The notes: generated by a model from the sequence alone, not told the origin. Positions 51,730 through 61,502 are shown, counted from the first letter of the stretch. The stretch: 64,000 nucleotides of DNA from GCA-002700125 sp964434385 (GCA_964434385.1 CAYSUW010000002.1:1-64000), one strand, 5' to 3'. A program made the numbers and translations.

Positions 51730-53076
51730 ATGTCTAACTATAATAAAAACTCTAATCCATCAAATTTGAAAATCACAGATATGAGAATTGCTGTTGTAGG
51801 TCATGATAATTGGAGATGGCCAATTATAAAAATCCTCACGAATCAAGGCCTCGTTGGATTAGGTGAAGTTAGAGATGGTGCTAGTGCAAGATATGCATTA
51901 ATGTTAAAAAGCAGACTTCTTGGAGAGAATCCTTGTGATGTTGAAAGATTATTTAAAAAAATAAAACAATTCGGAGGTCATGGTCGATTAGGTGGAGGAG
52001 TATGTGGTGTAGAGATGGCTCTAATGGATTTAGCGGGAAAAGCTTATGGAATACCTGCATATATGATTGCAGGGGGAAAATATCGAGATCAAATAAGAGT
52101 ATATTCAGATACCCCATCAAAAAAAGATCCTATCAAAATGGGTCATGCTCTTAAAGAAAGAATGAATAGAGGATTTTCGTACTTAAAAATGGATATCGGA
52201 ATATGGATTGCAGACGAAATTGATGGTGGAATAATTTTCCCGAATGATTATCATGAAACTCAAATTCAAGAAGGATCCACTGGAGGATCACAAAAAAGTA
52301 TGATTAATGAGTCACAAAATGTCATGCACCCATTTACAGGTATTCAATTAACTGAAAAAGGTATAAAAGAAATTTCAGAATATGTTAAAACTGTAAGAGA
52401 TATTGTGGGTTATGAAATCCCTATTGCCACTGATCATTTTGGGCATATAGGACTTGAAAGTTGTATTAGATTAGGTAAAGAGTTAGATAAGTATTCACTT
52501 GCATGGTATGAAGATATGATTCCTTGGCAGTATACCCAACAATGGAAGCAATTGAAAAATTCAGTTGATACTCCAGTATGTACAGGAGAAGATATATATT
52601 CCCTTGATGGGTTCAAACCTTTAATAGATAATGATGCAGTTTCTATCATTCATCCAGATTTAGCTACATCGGGTGGGATTTTAGAGACAAAGAGAATTGG
52701 AGATTATGCCCAAGAAAAGGGAATTCCAATGGCATTACATCAAGCAGGTTCCCCTGTAGTCGCTATGGCTAATGTACATTGTGCAGCGGCAACAGAAGGA
52801 TTTATAGCCCTGGAAATGCACTCAGTTGACAACCCATGGTGGGATGATCTCGTTAATGGTGAGACCGATAAAATAATAAATAATGGCTTTGTTAAAGTTC
52901 CAGAAAGTCCAGGTTTGGGAGTAACTCTAAATGAGGATGCTGTTGAAAAACATTTAAACACTAATGCTAGTGGTTTTGCAGGAAAAGGAAAATCAATGGA
53001 TATATATCCAACAGGAGCTTTCGAGCCTACTGATGAATGGGATAAATTAGATTCACATGATAGAACTTGGAGTTAA
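51730..53076 (+). CDS. Enolase-superfamily protein, galactonate/mannonate-dehydratase-like
   Basis: I take ATG 51730 (448 residues), with TTGGAGAG 6 bases upstream. Active-site candidates: Lys153-x-Asp155 (YLKMDIG), Asp235 with His236/His239 (TDHFGH), Glu261 (YEDMIP), Glu287 (TGED) and His337 (ALHQAG). The Asp-x-x-x-His arrangement resembles the mannonate/galactonate dehydratase subgroups. An extra loop of about 40 residues lies at about 166-205, between the Lys strand and the Asp strand, often the specificity loop in this subgroup. Followed 6 bp later by a TauE/SafE exporter. Confidence 0.87.
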   Translation: MSNYNKNSNPSNLKITDMRIAVVGHDNWRWPIIKILTNQGLVGLGEVRDGASARYALMLKSRLLGENPCDVERLFKKIKQFGGHGRLGGGVCGVEMALMDLAGKAYGIPAYMIAGGKYRDQIRVYSDTPSKKDPIKMGHALKERMNRGFSYLKMDIGIWIADEIDGGIIFPNDYHETQIQEGSTGGSQKSMINESQNVMHPFTGIQLTEKGIKEISEYVKTVRDIVGYEIPIATDHFGHIGLESCIRLGKELDKYSLAWYEDMIPWQYTQQWKQLKNSVDTPVCTGEDIYSLDGFKPLIDNDAVSIIHPDLATSGGILETKRIGDYAQEKGIPMALHQAGSPVVAMANVHCAAATEGFIALEMHSVDNPWWDDLVNGETDKIINNGFVKVPESPGLGVTLNEDAVEKHLNTNASGFAGKGKSMDIYPTGAFEPTDEWDKLDSHDRTWS

Positions 53077-53082
53077 TAATTT

Positions 53083-53931
53083 ATGGAAATCACTCTTTTT
53101 CAATTAATTGCTTTTCTATTATTAGGAATTATTGCAACATCATATGGAGTTTTAGTAGGTGCAGGAGGAGGCTTCATAATTGGGCCAGTATTAATACTAT
53201 TATTTGGCTGGGATAATAAAACAGCAGTAGGAACTAGTTTAGTATGTGTTTCTGTAGCATCAATTTCAGGTGCAATATCATATTTGAGATTAAAAATCGT
53301 TGATATTAGGAGCGCAATTCTTTTTGGATTAGCAGCAATACCTGGAGCAATATTAGCTGTAATTGGATTAGAAAAAATAGATAGTGCTATTTTTAATATT
53401 CTATTTGCGATAATGCTTTTACTAACTGGATTATATGTGTTTTGGAGCCCATCAAAATCTGAAAAATCATCAACAGTTGATAGTGAACATCAAAAAAACA
53501 AAGGATTCTGGAGAGTTTATAGAAAAATTACACCAACGAGTGGGGAGAAGTACAGATATAATTTTATTGAACCACTAGCTACAGCTTTGAATACGATTTT
53601 TGGATTTATATCTAGTTTTTTTGGCATAGGAGGAGGGCCATTACGTACACCATCACTAATATATTTTTTTAATTTCCCTGTAAAAGTAGCTACTGCAACA
53701 TCTGTAGCTACAATGTCTATATATACTGTATTTGGATCTTTAGCTCATTTATACAATGGAAATGTTGAAATTCAACCAGTTTTACCATTAGCCATAGGAG
53801 CAATAATAGGATCTCAATTTGGCGTTATAATTTCAAAGAAATTAAAAGGAAGACTTATGATGAAACTATTATCATTTGCAATGATAGCTATATCTATACA
53901 AATGGGAATAGAAGGGATAAAAGGTCTATAA
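53083..53931 (+). CDS. TauE/SafE (TSUP) family anion exporter/permease
   Basis: A 282-residue membrane protein with about eight hydrophobic segments and the duplicated TSUP layout: VGAGGGFIIGPVLILLFGW near 25-43 and its second-half counterpart FFGIGGGPLRTPSLIYFF near 179-196, each followed by a AVGTSL/ATATSV segment. The family moves sulfite, sulfoacetate or other small sulfur/carboxylate anions. With a sulfatase and acid-sugar enzymes in the window, an anion export role is plausible. Confidence 0.88.
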   Translation: MEITLFQLIAFLLLGIIATSYGVLVGAGGGFIIGPVLILLFGWDNKTAVGTSLVCVSVASISGAISYLRLKIVDIRSAILFGLAAIPGAILAVIGLEKIDSAIFNILFAIMLLLTGLYVFWSPSKSEKSSTVDSEHQKNKGFWRVYRKITPTSGEKYRYNFIEPLATALNTIFGFISSFFGIGGGPLRTPSLIYFFNFPVKVATATSVATMSIYTVFGSLAHLYNGNVEIQPVLPLAIGAIIGSQFGVIISKKLKGRLMMKLLSFAMIAISIQMGIEGIKGL

Positions 53932-53940
53932 GGAGTAAGA

Positions 53941-56502
53941 ATGAACAACGAATTTAGATTGGAAAAATCAATTTTTCCAAGTCATTATTCAATTTTTATT
54001 GAACCAGATTTAACAAATGAATCTTTTTCAGGAAATGAAAAAATTTCCATATCTGTATTAGAGAAAACAGAGTTTATAAAAATTAATTCGATTGGGTTAG
54101 TAATTGAAAGTGCGAAATTAACAGGCAATATTGAATTAAATTCCTCTAAAATTGAAGAAGACAAAAAACATGAAACAATAACTATTCATTTTAAATCTCA
54201 GATAGATCCAGGATCCTATAACTTAGAAATAAAATTTTCAGGTAACCTTGATAATTCTCTCAGAGGATTTTATCTCTCAAGTTACAAAGATAATAAAGAT
54301 GTTGAGCATAAGATAGGTACTACTCAATTTGAAAGTACAGATGCTAGAAGAGCTTTCCCATGTTTTGACGAACCGGAATTTAAAGCAGTATTCTCAATCT
54401 CACTTAAGTTAGATCAAAATCTAATGGCAATATCAAATTCTCCCATTGAAAGTGAAGTAACAAATTCTGATGGTAAAAAAACTATTATTTTTAAAGAGAC
54501 AATAAAAATGTCTACCTATTTAGTCGCATTTATAATTGGACCATTTGAAGAGTCCGAAACAGCTGTAGTAAATAAGGTTCCTATAAAGATTGTTTCTGTA
54601 AAGGGGAAAAAACATCTATCAAAATATGCGTTAAATTGTGCAAAGTTTTTCCTTGATTATTTTAATAATTATTATGGAATTAATTATCCGGGATCAAAAC
54701 TTGATTTAATAGCAGTTCCAGATTTTGCTTCAGGTGCAATGGAAAATTTCGGATGTATAACATTCAGAGAATCATTATTGTTAGTAGACGAGAGAAGAGC
54801 TACAGAAAGTGAACTTACCAGAATAGCAGATGTTATTGCTCATGAAATTGCACATATGTGGTTCGGTGATTTAGTAACTATGAAATGGTGGAATGGGATT
54901 TGGTTAAATGAAGCATTCGCTACATTTATGGCTACTAAAGCAGTAGATAAATTCAATCCAGATTGGGAGAGATGGGTTCAATTTGGCTTTGAAAGATCTG
55001 CAGCCTTTGATGTAGATTCATTAGAAGAAACTAGGCCGATAGAATATGAAGTAATTTCTCCTGATGATGCATCAGGAATGTTTGATCTTTTAACATATGA
55101 AAAAGGGGGATCGGTCCTAAGAATGCTTGAACAATATTTAGGAGAAGAATCATTTCAAGATGGAGTCATGAAATATCTTAGATTACATAAATACTCTAAT
55201 ACAGACACAAAAGATCTATGGGAAAGTTTAGAAAAATCAACGAATGAACCTGTTGAAAAAACAATGGAAAGTTGGATTTTTCAACCTGGATTTCCTCAAA
55301 TAAAGGTTTCGGAAGAAAAAGATTCCCTTAAATTAGAACAAAGCATATTTAAATACGAAAATACATCAAATAAAAATCAAATATGGAAAATTCCTATAGT
55401 AATCAAATCATTTTCTGAGTCGGATGAATCTATTTATAAAACTTTGATGCAAGATAACAACAAAATTATTGAGTTAAATAATTCACCTGATATTTCCCAC
55501 CTAGTTAATGTTGGAGGTGATGGTTTCTACAGAGTTCAATATTCAAATGATCTATTAACAAAAATTTTTAAAAACTTAAATCCAGAAAAAAATAAATTAA
55601 GTAATATTGAAAGATTTTGTCTGTTGGATGATTATTGGAGTGATATTCTTAGTTGTAATAAGACAGTAGATACTTTTTTAGAGGATCTGCAATTCTTTGA
55701 AGAAGAAAATGATCCAGAAGTATTAAATTTAATAATTAGTTGCTTATCATTTATTGATAGATTCATAGATGAAAATCATTCAAATAATTTTAAAAGTTTT
55801 TCTAAAGATTATTTTTCTCATTTATTAAAAAAATATGGTTTTAAAAACAATAATAATGACACCAATAAAATTAAAGAATTTAAGGCAGCATTAATACGTG
55901 GATTAGGAAACATATGTGGTGATGAAAAAACAATCAATTATTGTGCCGAATTATTTAAAACTTATAGAAAAAACCCTAAAGATGTGGAAGCAAATTCATT
56001 AGCAGCTACTATATCAGTACTCTCAAATAATGGGGATTCTAACTTATATAATGAATTTCTTAAATTATATTTAAATTCATCCACTCCTCAAGATGAAATG
56101 AGATTTCTTTTTGCATTATCTTCATTTCAAAATATAGATAATTTTATAAACACATTAGAATTATCATTATCTGAAAAAGTGAGAACTCAAAATGCTCCAT
56201 ATCTTTTGGGTCAAACATTAAGAAACAAAAAACATTTTTCAGTTTCATGGGATTTCATAGAAAATAATTGGGATAAAATAAATGATAAATTTCCTGAAAA
56301 TTCAATACCAAGGTTACTAACTGGAATAAGAGCAATCACAGATGTTGAATGCTCTGAAAAAATAAAAACTTTCTTAAACAATAATAAAGTACCTCAAGGA
56401 CAAAAAACAGTGGATCAACATCTAGAAAAACTCAATATTAATGTTAAATTTGCTGATTTTAATTTAATATATTTAGAGAAATTTTTTCTTAACAATAATT
56501 AG
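53941..56502 (+). CDS. M1-family zinc aminopeptidase (PepN/ERAP-like)
   Basis: An 853-residue metallopeptidase that trims N-terminal residues from peptides. Exopeptidase motif GAMEN at 265-269; zinc motif HEIAH at 301-305 with Glu324 (WLNEAF). The C-terminal ERAP1_C-type helical domain begins around residue 520. No signal peptide, so cytoplasmic. Preceded by AAGGAG. It could process peptides from general turnover; there is no direct link with the sugar genes. Confidence 0.94.
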   Translation: MNNEFRLEKSIFPSHYSIFIEPDLTNESFSGNEKISISVLEKTEFIKINSIGLVIESAKLTGNIELNSSKIEEDKKHETITIHFKSQIDPGSYNLEIKFSGNLDNSLRGFYLSSYKDNKDVEHKIGTTQFESTDARRAFPCFDEPEFKAVFSISLKLDQNLMAISNSPIESEVTNSDGKKTIIFKETIKMSTYLVAFIIGPFEESETAVVNKVPIKIVSVKGKKHLSKYALNCAKFFLDYFNNYYGINYPGSKLDLIAVPDFASGAMENFGCITFRESLLLVDERRATESELTRIADVIAHEIAHMWFGDLVTMKWWNGIWLNEAFATFMATKAVDKFNPDWERWVQFGFERSAAFDVDSLEETRPIEYEVISPDDASGMFDLLTYEKGGSVLRMLEQYLGEESFQDGVMKYLRLHKYSNTDTKDLWESLEKSTNEPVEKTMESWIFQPGFPQIKVSEEKDSLKLEQSIFKYENTSNKNQIWKIPIVIKSFSESDESIYKTLMQDNNKIIELNNSPDISHLVNVGGDGFYRVQYSNDLLTKIFKNLNPEKNKLSNIERFCLLDDYWSDILSCNKTVDTFLEDLQFFEEENDPEVLNLIISCLSFIDRFIDENHSNNFKSFSKDYFSHLLKKYGFKNNNNDTNKIKEFKAALIRGLGNICGDEKTINYCAELFKTYRKNPKDVEANSLAATISVLSNNGDSNLYNEFLKLYLNSSTPQDEMRFLFALSSFQNIDNFINTLELSLSEKVRTQNAPYLLGQTLRNKKHFSVSWDFIENNWDKINDKFPENSIPRLLTGIRAITDVECSEKIKTFLNNNKVPQGQKTVDQHLEKLNINVKFADFNLIYLEKFFLNNN

Positions 56503-56510
56503 GAATCTTT

Positions 56511-56693
56511 ATGACAATTAAAGAAAATATTAAAAATCTTAAAATAACTCTGAAAGATTTAATTTTTATCCTTCCATTAATTTTTGCATTTATATTAATT
56601 GTTTTTATGATTTTCGATACAGCAAGCACAAAATGTGATTGGTCAGTAAGAGATAGATGGGAGTGTTATTCAGACGCTGATAAAAATTCTTAA
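56511..56693 (+). CDS. Small single-pass membrane protein
   Basis: A 60-residue product with a Lys-rich N-terminus, one hydrophobic helix at about 17-36, and a short tail with two Cys (TKCDWSVRDRWECYSD). Starts 8 bp after the aminopeptidase stop, without a strong ribosome-binding site. No family recognised; the compact position and the TM/Cys layout favour a real gene. Confidence 0.5.
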   Translation: MTIKENIKNLKITLKDLIFILPLIFAFILIVFMIFDTASTKCDWSVRDRWECYSDADKNS

Positions 56694-56699
56694 CTAATA

Positions 56700-57023
56700 T
56701 TATCTTTGTAAATTTGGAGAATTATATTTGTGTTGGGATTTAGTAAGCGAAGAATGAAAATTAAACTCTAATTTACCTTTATCCTTAGTTAAGATAATTC
56801 CAGATTCAATCATATTGTTTAATATAATATTATATTCTTTTTCATCTAGCGTGGAATTACGAACTAAAGTAGGCAAAGGTGTCTCAGAAATATAATTTCT
56901 TGATTTCATATCAAATTCACAGTTTGTTGCTATAGAAATGAGAACAAGTTTTTCTGATGAATTTAAATCAGAGCAAACAATTCTTTTAATATTGTGATAA
57001 GAGTCCAAAACCTGATTTTTCAT
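56700..57023 (-). CDS. Small protein with probable winged-helix domain
   Basis: A 107-residue protein. The segment LNSSEKLVLISIATN, then ISETPLPTLVRNSTLDEKEYNIILNNMIESGIILTKD, has the pattern of a replication-initiator-like/HTH_36 winged helix (helix, helix, recognition helix, wing). It is the only candidate DNA-binding regulator found in the window. Target unknown; convergent with the small membrane gene and divergent from the glycosylase gene. Confidence 0.55.
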   Translation of the reverse strand: MKNQVLDSYHNIKRIVCSDLNSSEKLVLISIATNCEFDMKSRNYISETPLPTLVRNSTLDEKEYNIILNNMIESGIILTKDKGKLEFNFHSSLTKSQHKYNSPNLQR

Positions 57024-57083
57024 TATTCCACCTTACTGATAAATTAAAAATATTAATAACTATTGTCTTTAAGGAATATCATC

Positions 57084-57686
57084 ATGTCAAAGCCAATTTT
57101 TTGGAATCAAGCTTGTGAAGAATTATCTGAAAAAGATAAAGTAATAAAATTAATTATCAAAAAATATAATAAAGATTATCTAATAGAATCAAAAAATCCA
57201 TTCAAAACATTATGTAGATCAATAATTAGTCAACAAATTTCTACTTCAGCTGCAAAATCAATTTATGAAAGATTTGAATCACTTTCTTCATTAATTCCTG
57301 AAAAAATTATAAAAACATCAGATTATGAATTTAGAAAAATAGGATTATCAAAACAAAAAATTTCTTACATTAATACATTGTCAGAAAAAGTTGACTCAGA
57401 AAAAATTGATTTGGTTAAGTTAAAGAAAATAGAGGCTGAAAAAACATTCAAGATTCTTACTGACTTAAAGGGGATTGGGCCATGGACGGCTAACATATTT
57501 TTAATGTTCTACTGCTTAAACCCAAATATTTTTCCTTCTAATGATTTAGGTCTCATAAATGGATTAAAAAAATTCTATGAAAACTCAAATCAACTAAATA
57601 CAATAAAAAATCTTTGGGATCCATGGTGTTCAGTAGGTACTTTTTACATATGGAGGGCTCTAGACGGAGAACCATTAAATTACTAA
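57084..57686 (+). CDS. DNA-3-methyladenine glycosylase II (AlkA-type, HhH-GPD)
   Basis: I take ATG 57084, with AAGGAA 7 bases upstream, rather than a TTG 21 bases earlier (200 residues). Helix-hairpin-helix LKGIGPWTA at 128-136 and catalytic Asp154 (FPSNDLGL). ISQQIST near 48-54 is typical for the family. It removes alkylated bases such as 3-methyladenine in base-excision repair. There is no iron-sulfur cluster motif, and the N-terminal AlkA domain is absent, as in shorter yeast Mag1-like forms. Confidence 0.92.
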   Translation: MSKPIFWNQACEELSEKDKVIKLIIKKYNKDYLIESKNPFKTLCRSIISQQISTSAAKSIYERFESLSSLIPEKIIKTSDYEFRKIGLSKQKISYINTLSEKVDSEKIDLVKLKKIEAEKTFKILTDLKGIGPWTANIFLMFYCLNPNIFPSNDLGLINGLKKFYENSNQLNTIKNLWDPWCSVGTFYIWRALDGEPLNY

Positions 57687-57697
57687 AAGTGATTAGT

Positions 57698-57703
57698 TAT
57701 AAT
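57698..57703 (+). promoter_or_regulatory. Consensus -10 box upstream of the ThDP enzyme
   Basis: TATAAT, a perfect -10 hexamer, lies 50 bases before the ATG at 57753 in the 66-bp gap after the glycosylase gene. It is overlapped by a 12-bp palindrome AATTTTAAAATT (57701-57712). No convincing -35 is present at the right distance. Confidence 0.35.
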
Positions 57704-57752
57704 TTTAAAATTTTAGGTATCATAACCAATAGATAGATTAAATAGGAGACAA

Positions 57753-59375
57753 ATGAAAATCAGCAAACTTTTTATGGAAATAGCAAAGGAAAATTCAATT
57801 GATCATTTTTTTGGGATCCCAGGAAGTGGAGTACCTTTAGATTTAATGGATAGTGGCAGGGAAATAGATTTACATTTCGTAAACGTAGCACATGAATCAA
57901 CTGCTGCCATAGCAGCAGGAACTTATGGTTTGTTAAAGAATTCTTCAGGACTATCTTTAGCTGTAAAAGGTGTAGGGGCTGCAAATCTTACTGGAGGAAT
58001 TGCAAATGCTTACTTTGAAAGAATGCCGGTTGTAGCAGTTTGTGAAACTACTCCAAATTATTCATATGAAAATGAAATGGTTCAGCATGCAGACCATTAT
58101 GGAATGATGAAATCGGTAACAAAAAAAATGTTAACTATTTCAAATGATAATCCAGGAGAAACCATTAGAGATGCTTTTTCTACATCAATGGAAAATAAAC
58201 AAGGACCAGTATTAATAGATTTTCCATCTAATATGGGACTAGTAGATGTGAAAAATCAATTAAACACAGCATCTAAACCTAAAAAATCTCCAGAAACCAA
58301 AAAATCTGAAATAATAAAAATTTCTGAAATCGTTAATAAGTCAAAAAAACCTGTTGTAATAATTGGAAATGATGTTAGAGCAGATAATGCAATTGAAGAA
58401 TCAATAAAATTCGCAGAAAAATGTGGCGCTGGTGTAATATCCACAATGAAATCTAGAGGAGTATTTCCAGAAAATCATGAAAGATGGGTAGCTGTAACTA
58501 CTGGATTTCCAAGTCAAAATACTAAAGCAGGAGACTTGATGCTAAATTCAGATTTAATAATTTTGATTGGAGTTGATCAAATGATGACACATACTCCATG
58601 GCCTCAAAATACACTTCAAACTATAGAAATAGTTTCAGACTCAAATTTTAAAACAATGTCTTCAGATCCTATTTTCACCGAAGCAGGTAACATAAAATCC
58701 ACACTAAAAAAATTAACAAGAATTATAGAGAACACAGGATGGAAAATCCCAGAATTATTAAATATTTCTAAGAACCTTGAATCTAGATTTAAAAGACCTT
58801 CTAATGCAATCTTTGCTACACAAGACATAATAGAAATCTGTAAGGAACTATTACCTGAAGAAGGATTGGTTTATAGCGAAACAGGTGCTTTTATAACTTT
58901 GTTAGAAAATACATGGAAATTTGATCAACCTTCAAAATTTTTTGGTACTTCTGGTGGAAGAACAATGGGTTTAATGATCCCTTCATTTATTGGTGGATGT
59001 TTGGCTACCAATAACTCAATTCCATCAATAGGAATAGGAGCAGATGGAAGTTCATTAATGAGGTTGGGAGAATTCGAAACTATAAAAAGATGTAACCTTA
59101 AATGGCCTATAGTAATCATTAATGATGCAGCTTTAGGAACTATGAAATACAGACAAGGATTTCGAAAATACCCTGATTATGGATTAGATTTAACTATGGT
59201 TGATTTTGCAAGTGCTGCAAAGTCATGTGGTCTAAAAGGAAAGACAACTAATACTCCAGAAAGTTTTAGAAATGCCATGATTGAATCATTTCAGGAAGAT
59301 ACAACAACAATAATAGATGCAAGAATAGACGCAAAAATTTATCAAGACAGTTTTGGGTTAACTTTAGGAGATTAA
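57753..59375 (+). CDS. Thiamine-diphosphate-dependent decarboxylase/synthase (acetolactate-synthase-like)
   Basis: A 540-residue ThDP enzyme with the three domains of the acetolactate synthase/benzoylformate decarboxylase group. Catalytic Glu48 (AHEST) activates the cofactor; the ThDP/Mg site is GADGSSLM followed about 25 residues later by INDAALGTMK. It starts with a Pyr domain typical of ALS-like proteins (FGIPGSGVPLDL). No regulatory subunit is nearby, so it is not a clear IlvB. It acts on 2-keto acids; which one is unknown. AGGAG precedes the ATG. Confidence 0.88.
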   Translation: MKISKLFMEIAKENSIDHFFGIPGSGVPLDLMDSGREIDLHFVNVAHESTAAIAAGTYGLLKNSSGLSLAVKGVGAANLTGGIANAYFERMPVVAVCETTPNYSYENEMVQHADHYGMMKSVTKKMLTISNDNPGETIRDAFSTSMENKQGPVLIDFPSNMGLVDVKNQLNTASKPKKSPETKKSEIIKISEIVNKSKKPVVIIGNDVRADNAIEESIKFAEKCGAGVISTMKSRGVFPENHERWVAVTTGFPSQNTKAGDLMLNSDLIILIGVDQMMTHTPWPQNTLQTIEIVSDSNFKTMSSDPIFTEAGNIKSTLKKLTRIIENTGWKIPELLNISKNLESRFKRPSNAIFATQDIIEICKELLPEEGLVYSETGAFITLLENTWKFDQPSKFFGTSGGRTMGLMIPSFIGGCLATNNSIPSIGIGADGSSLMRLGEFETIKRCNLKWPIVIINDAALGTMKYRQGFRKYPDYGLDLTMVDFASAAKSCGLKGKTTNTPESFRNAMIESFQEDTTTIIDARIDAKIYQDSFGLTLGD

Positions 59376-59792
59376 TTAAATAACACTCCCCCAAAATCTT
59401 GAAAGATATTTATCAGGAGTGATTTTCAACAATACTCTATCCTCTTTCTTGATTTGAGAAACTCTATCTTGAACTAAATTATCAGGGACATAAAGTTTTA
59501 CAATTTCTTCAGTAATTGGAAAAATCTTTTCTTTAGGCAAAATATCACATTTACCTTCTATGACAACATAATCACTTGCTAATGGTTCAGAGTAAATACA
59601 TAAAGAAACTCTATTATCTCGTGAAACATTCCAATATTTTGCTCTTTTTTTAGTAGTGGAAATATAAATTGCACCATCAAAATAAATATACCAATTTGGA
59701 GAAAGTTGAGAAGTTCCATCTTTTTTAATTGTCGAAACAACTGCAATTCTGGGTTTCTCCAGAAAAGTTTCAATTTTTTTTAAATTATCCAT
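59376..59792 (-). CDS. PPOX-class (pyridoxamine-phosphate-oxidase-like) flavin/F420 protein
   Basis: A 138-residue split-barrel protein: PRIAVVSTIKKDGTSQLSPNWYIYFDGAIYIST near 14-46, then AKYWNVSRDNRVSLCIYSE. This matches the PPOX-class family common in actinobacteria and Chloroflexota, using FMN or F420 for redox of small molecules. Its stop is adjacent to the ThDP enzyme's stop in the convergent arrangement. Function unknown. Confidence 0.85.
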   Translation of the reverse strand: MDNLKKIETFLEKPRIAVVSTIKKDGTSQLSPNWYIYFDGAIYISTTKKRAKYWNVSRDNRVSLCIYSEPLASDYVVIEGKCDILPKEKIFPITEEIVKLYVPDNLVQDRVSQIKKEDRVLLKITPDKYLSRFWGSVI

Positions 59793-59900
59793 ATTATTTG
59801 ATTTATAAAGAGAAGATTATTAATTGTTGAAGTATATTTTCTTTTATCTAGTATATATAATTTTATATAACTATAAAAAACTCAGTATAAAAACCATAAA

Positions 59901-60077
59901 ATGAGAGAAATAATTAAAGAAACAAAAAATGAAATAGATAATTATTTAAAAGAACAAAACTCTCAAGATATTAGACTTCAAAGAGCTCAAAATAACTTAG
60001 CTTTCTTACTTAAAGAATTCGAAAGACTAATAGATGATTTCTACTCTGATAATTCAGAAAAAATCAGTAATCAATAA
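59901..60077 (+). CDS. 58-residue helical protein
   Basis: A short frame ATG 59901 to TAA 60075-60077, MREIIKETKNEIDNYLKEQ... to ISNQ. Sequence is heptad-like and charged (KEFERLIDDFYSD), suggesting a helix or coiled coil. The last 14 bases overlap the 3' end of the convergent apt gene. No good Shine-Dalgarno (CCATAAA before the ATG). No family recognised. Confidence 0.45.
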   Translation: MREIIKETKNEIDNYLKEQNSQDIRLQRAQNNLAFLLKEFERLIDDFYSDNSEKISNQ

Positions 60078-60567
60078 TTGATTCTATAGGTACCGAAAAA
60101 GGTTTTTTATACAAATTTAAGTTCATAAGACAAATCACTCCTATAACATCATTTCCAGTTTTATTTATTAAATCAATAGAAGCATTTACCGTACCACCAG
60201 TAGCAATAATATCATCGATAATCAAAATATTTTTTGATTTAGGGATAACAGAAGAAGATACTTCCAAAGTATCTTTACCATATTCTAGAGAATAGTCGAT
60301 TTTTATAATAGGAGGAGGTAATTTGCCTTTCTTCCTAATCATAATTAATGGAATTTTAAAAATTTGTGAGAGGGGAGCAGCAAAAATAAATCCTCTGGCT
60401 TCAATAGCAGCTAGGTAATCTGGTTTTCTTTTAGTAACCATTTCGCCTAGTTTTTCTATAGTAAAACTAAAAGCCTCAGGATTTGAAAGGATAGTAGAAA
60501 TATCTCTAAATAATATTCCTTTTTCAGGATAATTTGGAATTTCTCTAATTATTTTTTTAAGATCCAT
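60064..60567 (-). CDS. apt: Adenine phosphoribosyltransferase
   Basis: A 167-residue type I phosphoribosyltransferase converting adenine and PRPP to AMP. PNYPEKGILFRDI near 11-23 and AAIEARGFIF near 53-62 are APRT-specific; the PRPP loop ILIIDDIIATGGT is at 114-126. Divergent from mtnP across 56 bp: mtnP releases adenine and apt recovers it. Confidence 0.96.
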   Translation of the reverse strand: MDLKKIIREIPNYPEKGILFRDISTILSNPEAFSFTIEKLGEMVTKRKPDYLAAIEARGFIFAAPLSQIFKIPLIMIRKKGKLPPPIIKIDYSLEYGKDTLEVSSSVIPKSKNILIIDDIIATGGTVNASIDLINKTGNDVIGVICLMNLNLYKKPFSVPIESIIDY

Positions 60568-60623
60568 GTTTTTTAAATAATGTTATTCTTCTTAATATAA
60601 ATATAATAATCTTATTATTGAAA

Positions 60624-61493
60624 ATGGAAAAACAATCAAGACTAGGCATTATTGGTGGAAGCGGAATATATGATCTACCAGAATTGAAAAATTCTGATTG
60701 GATACATATGGAATCTAATTTTGGAAAACCTTCAGACAAATTATTACTAGGTACTTTGAATAACATGCCTATTGCATTTTTACCTAGACACGGAAGAAAT
60801 CATCAATACTCGCCTGGAAATATTAATTACAAAGCTAATATTGAAGCCTTAAAAGTTACAGGAGTTAATAAAATAATTTCTATAAGTGCAGTAGGTTCAC
60901 TAAAAGAAAATTTAATTCCTGGAAACCTAGTATTACCTGATCAATTTATTGATAACACGAAAAAAAGAGACAGTACATTTTTTGAAGATGATATTGTAGG
61001 ACATGTTTCTTTAGCTAAACCAATATGTTCTGAGTTAAAAAATCGAATTTTCAAATCATCAGAAAATATAAATGTTAATGTAATCAATAATTCTACTTAT
61101 ATAGTAATAGAAGGACCTCATTTCTCTACTAAATCAGAGTCATTAATGTTTAAAGATTGGGGTGCGGATATAGTAGGAATGACTTGTATGCCAGAATCAA
61201 AATTAGCACGTGAAGCAGAAATTTGTTATTCAAATTTATCATTGATAACTGACTTTGATTGTTGGAAAGATGAAGAACAACCTGTAAATGCAAAAATTGT
61301 TATAAAAAATTTCAATAATAATATTTCGAAAATTCATTCTATTATCACAAACTTATCTAATGATGAAAATCTATTAGATGATTGTGAAATCGGATGTCAA
61401 AATTCTTTAGATAACGCTATAACAACTAAATTAAATTCCACTAATTTAATTACTCAAAAAAAATTAAGAAATATAATCAAAAGAATACTATAA
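60624..61493 (+). CDS. mtnP: S-methyl-5'-thioadenosine phosphorylase
   Basis: I take ATG 60624 (289 residues, MEKQSRLGIIGG); an in-frame TTG lies two codons upstream. Typical PNP/MTAP family: LGIIGGSGIYDLPEL near 7-21, PRHGRNHQYSPGNINYKANI near 53, SAVGSLKEN near 93, EGPHFSTKSE, and MTCMPESKLAREAEICY. These MTA-type motifs favour methylthioadenosine over inosine. Cleaves MTA to adenine and methylthioribose-1-phosphate. No clear Shine-Dalgarno. Confidence 0.93.
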   Translation: MEKQSRLGIIGGSGIYDLPELKNSDWIHMESNFGKPSDKLLLGTLNNMPIAFLPRHGRNHQYSPGNINYKANIEALKVTGVNKIISISAVGSLKENLIPGNLVLPDQFIDNTKKRDSTFFEDDIVGHVSLAKPICSELKNRIFKSSENINVNVINNSTYIVIEGPHFSTKSESLMFKDWGADIVGMTCMPESKLAREAEICYSNLSLITDFDCWKDEEQPVNAKIVIKNFNNNISKIHSIITNLSNDENLLDDCEIGCQNSLDNAITTKLNSTNLITQKKLRNIIKRIL

Positions 61494-61502
61494 TAATAAT
61501 GT

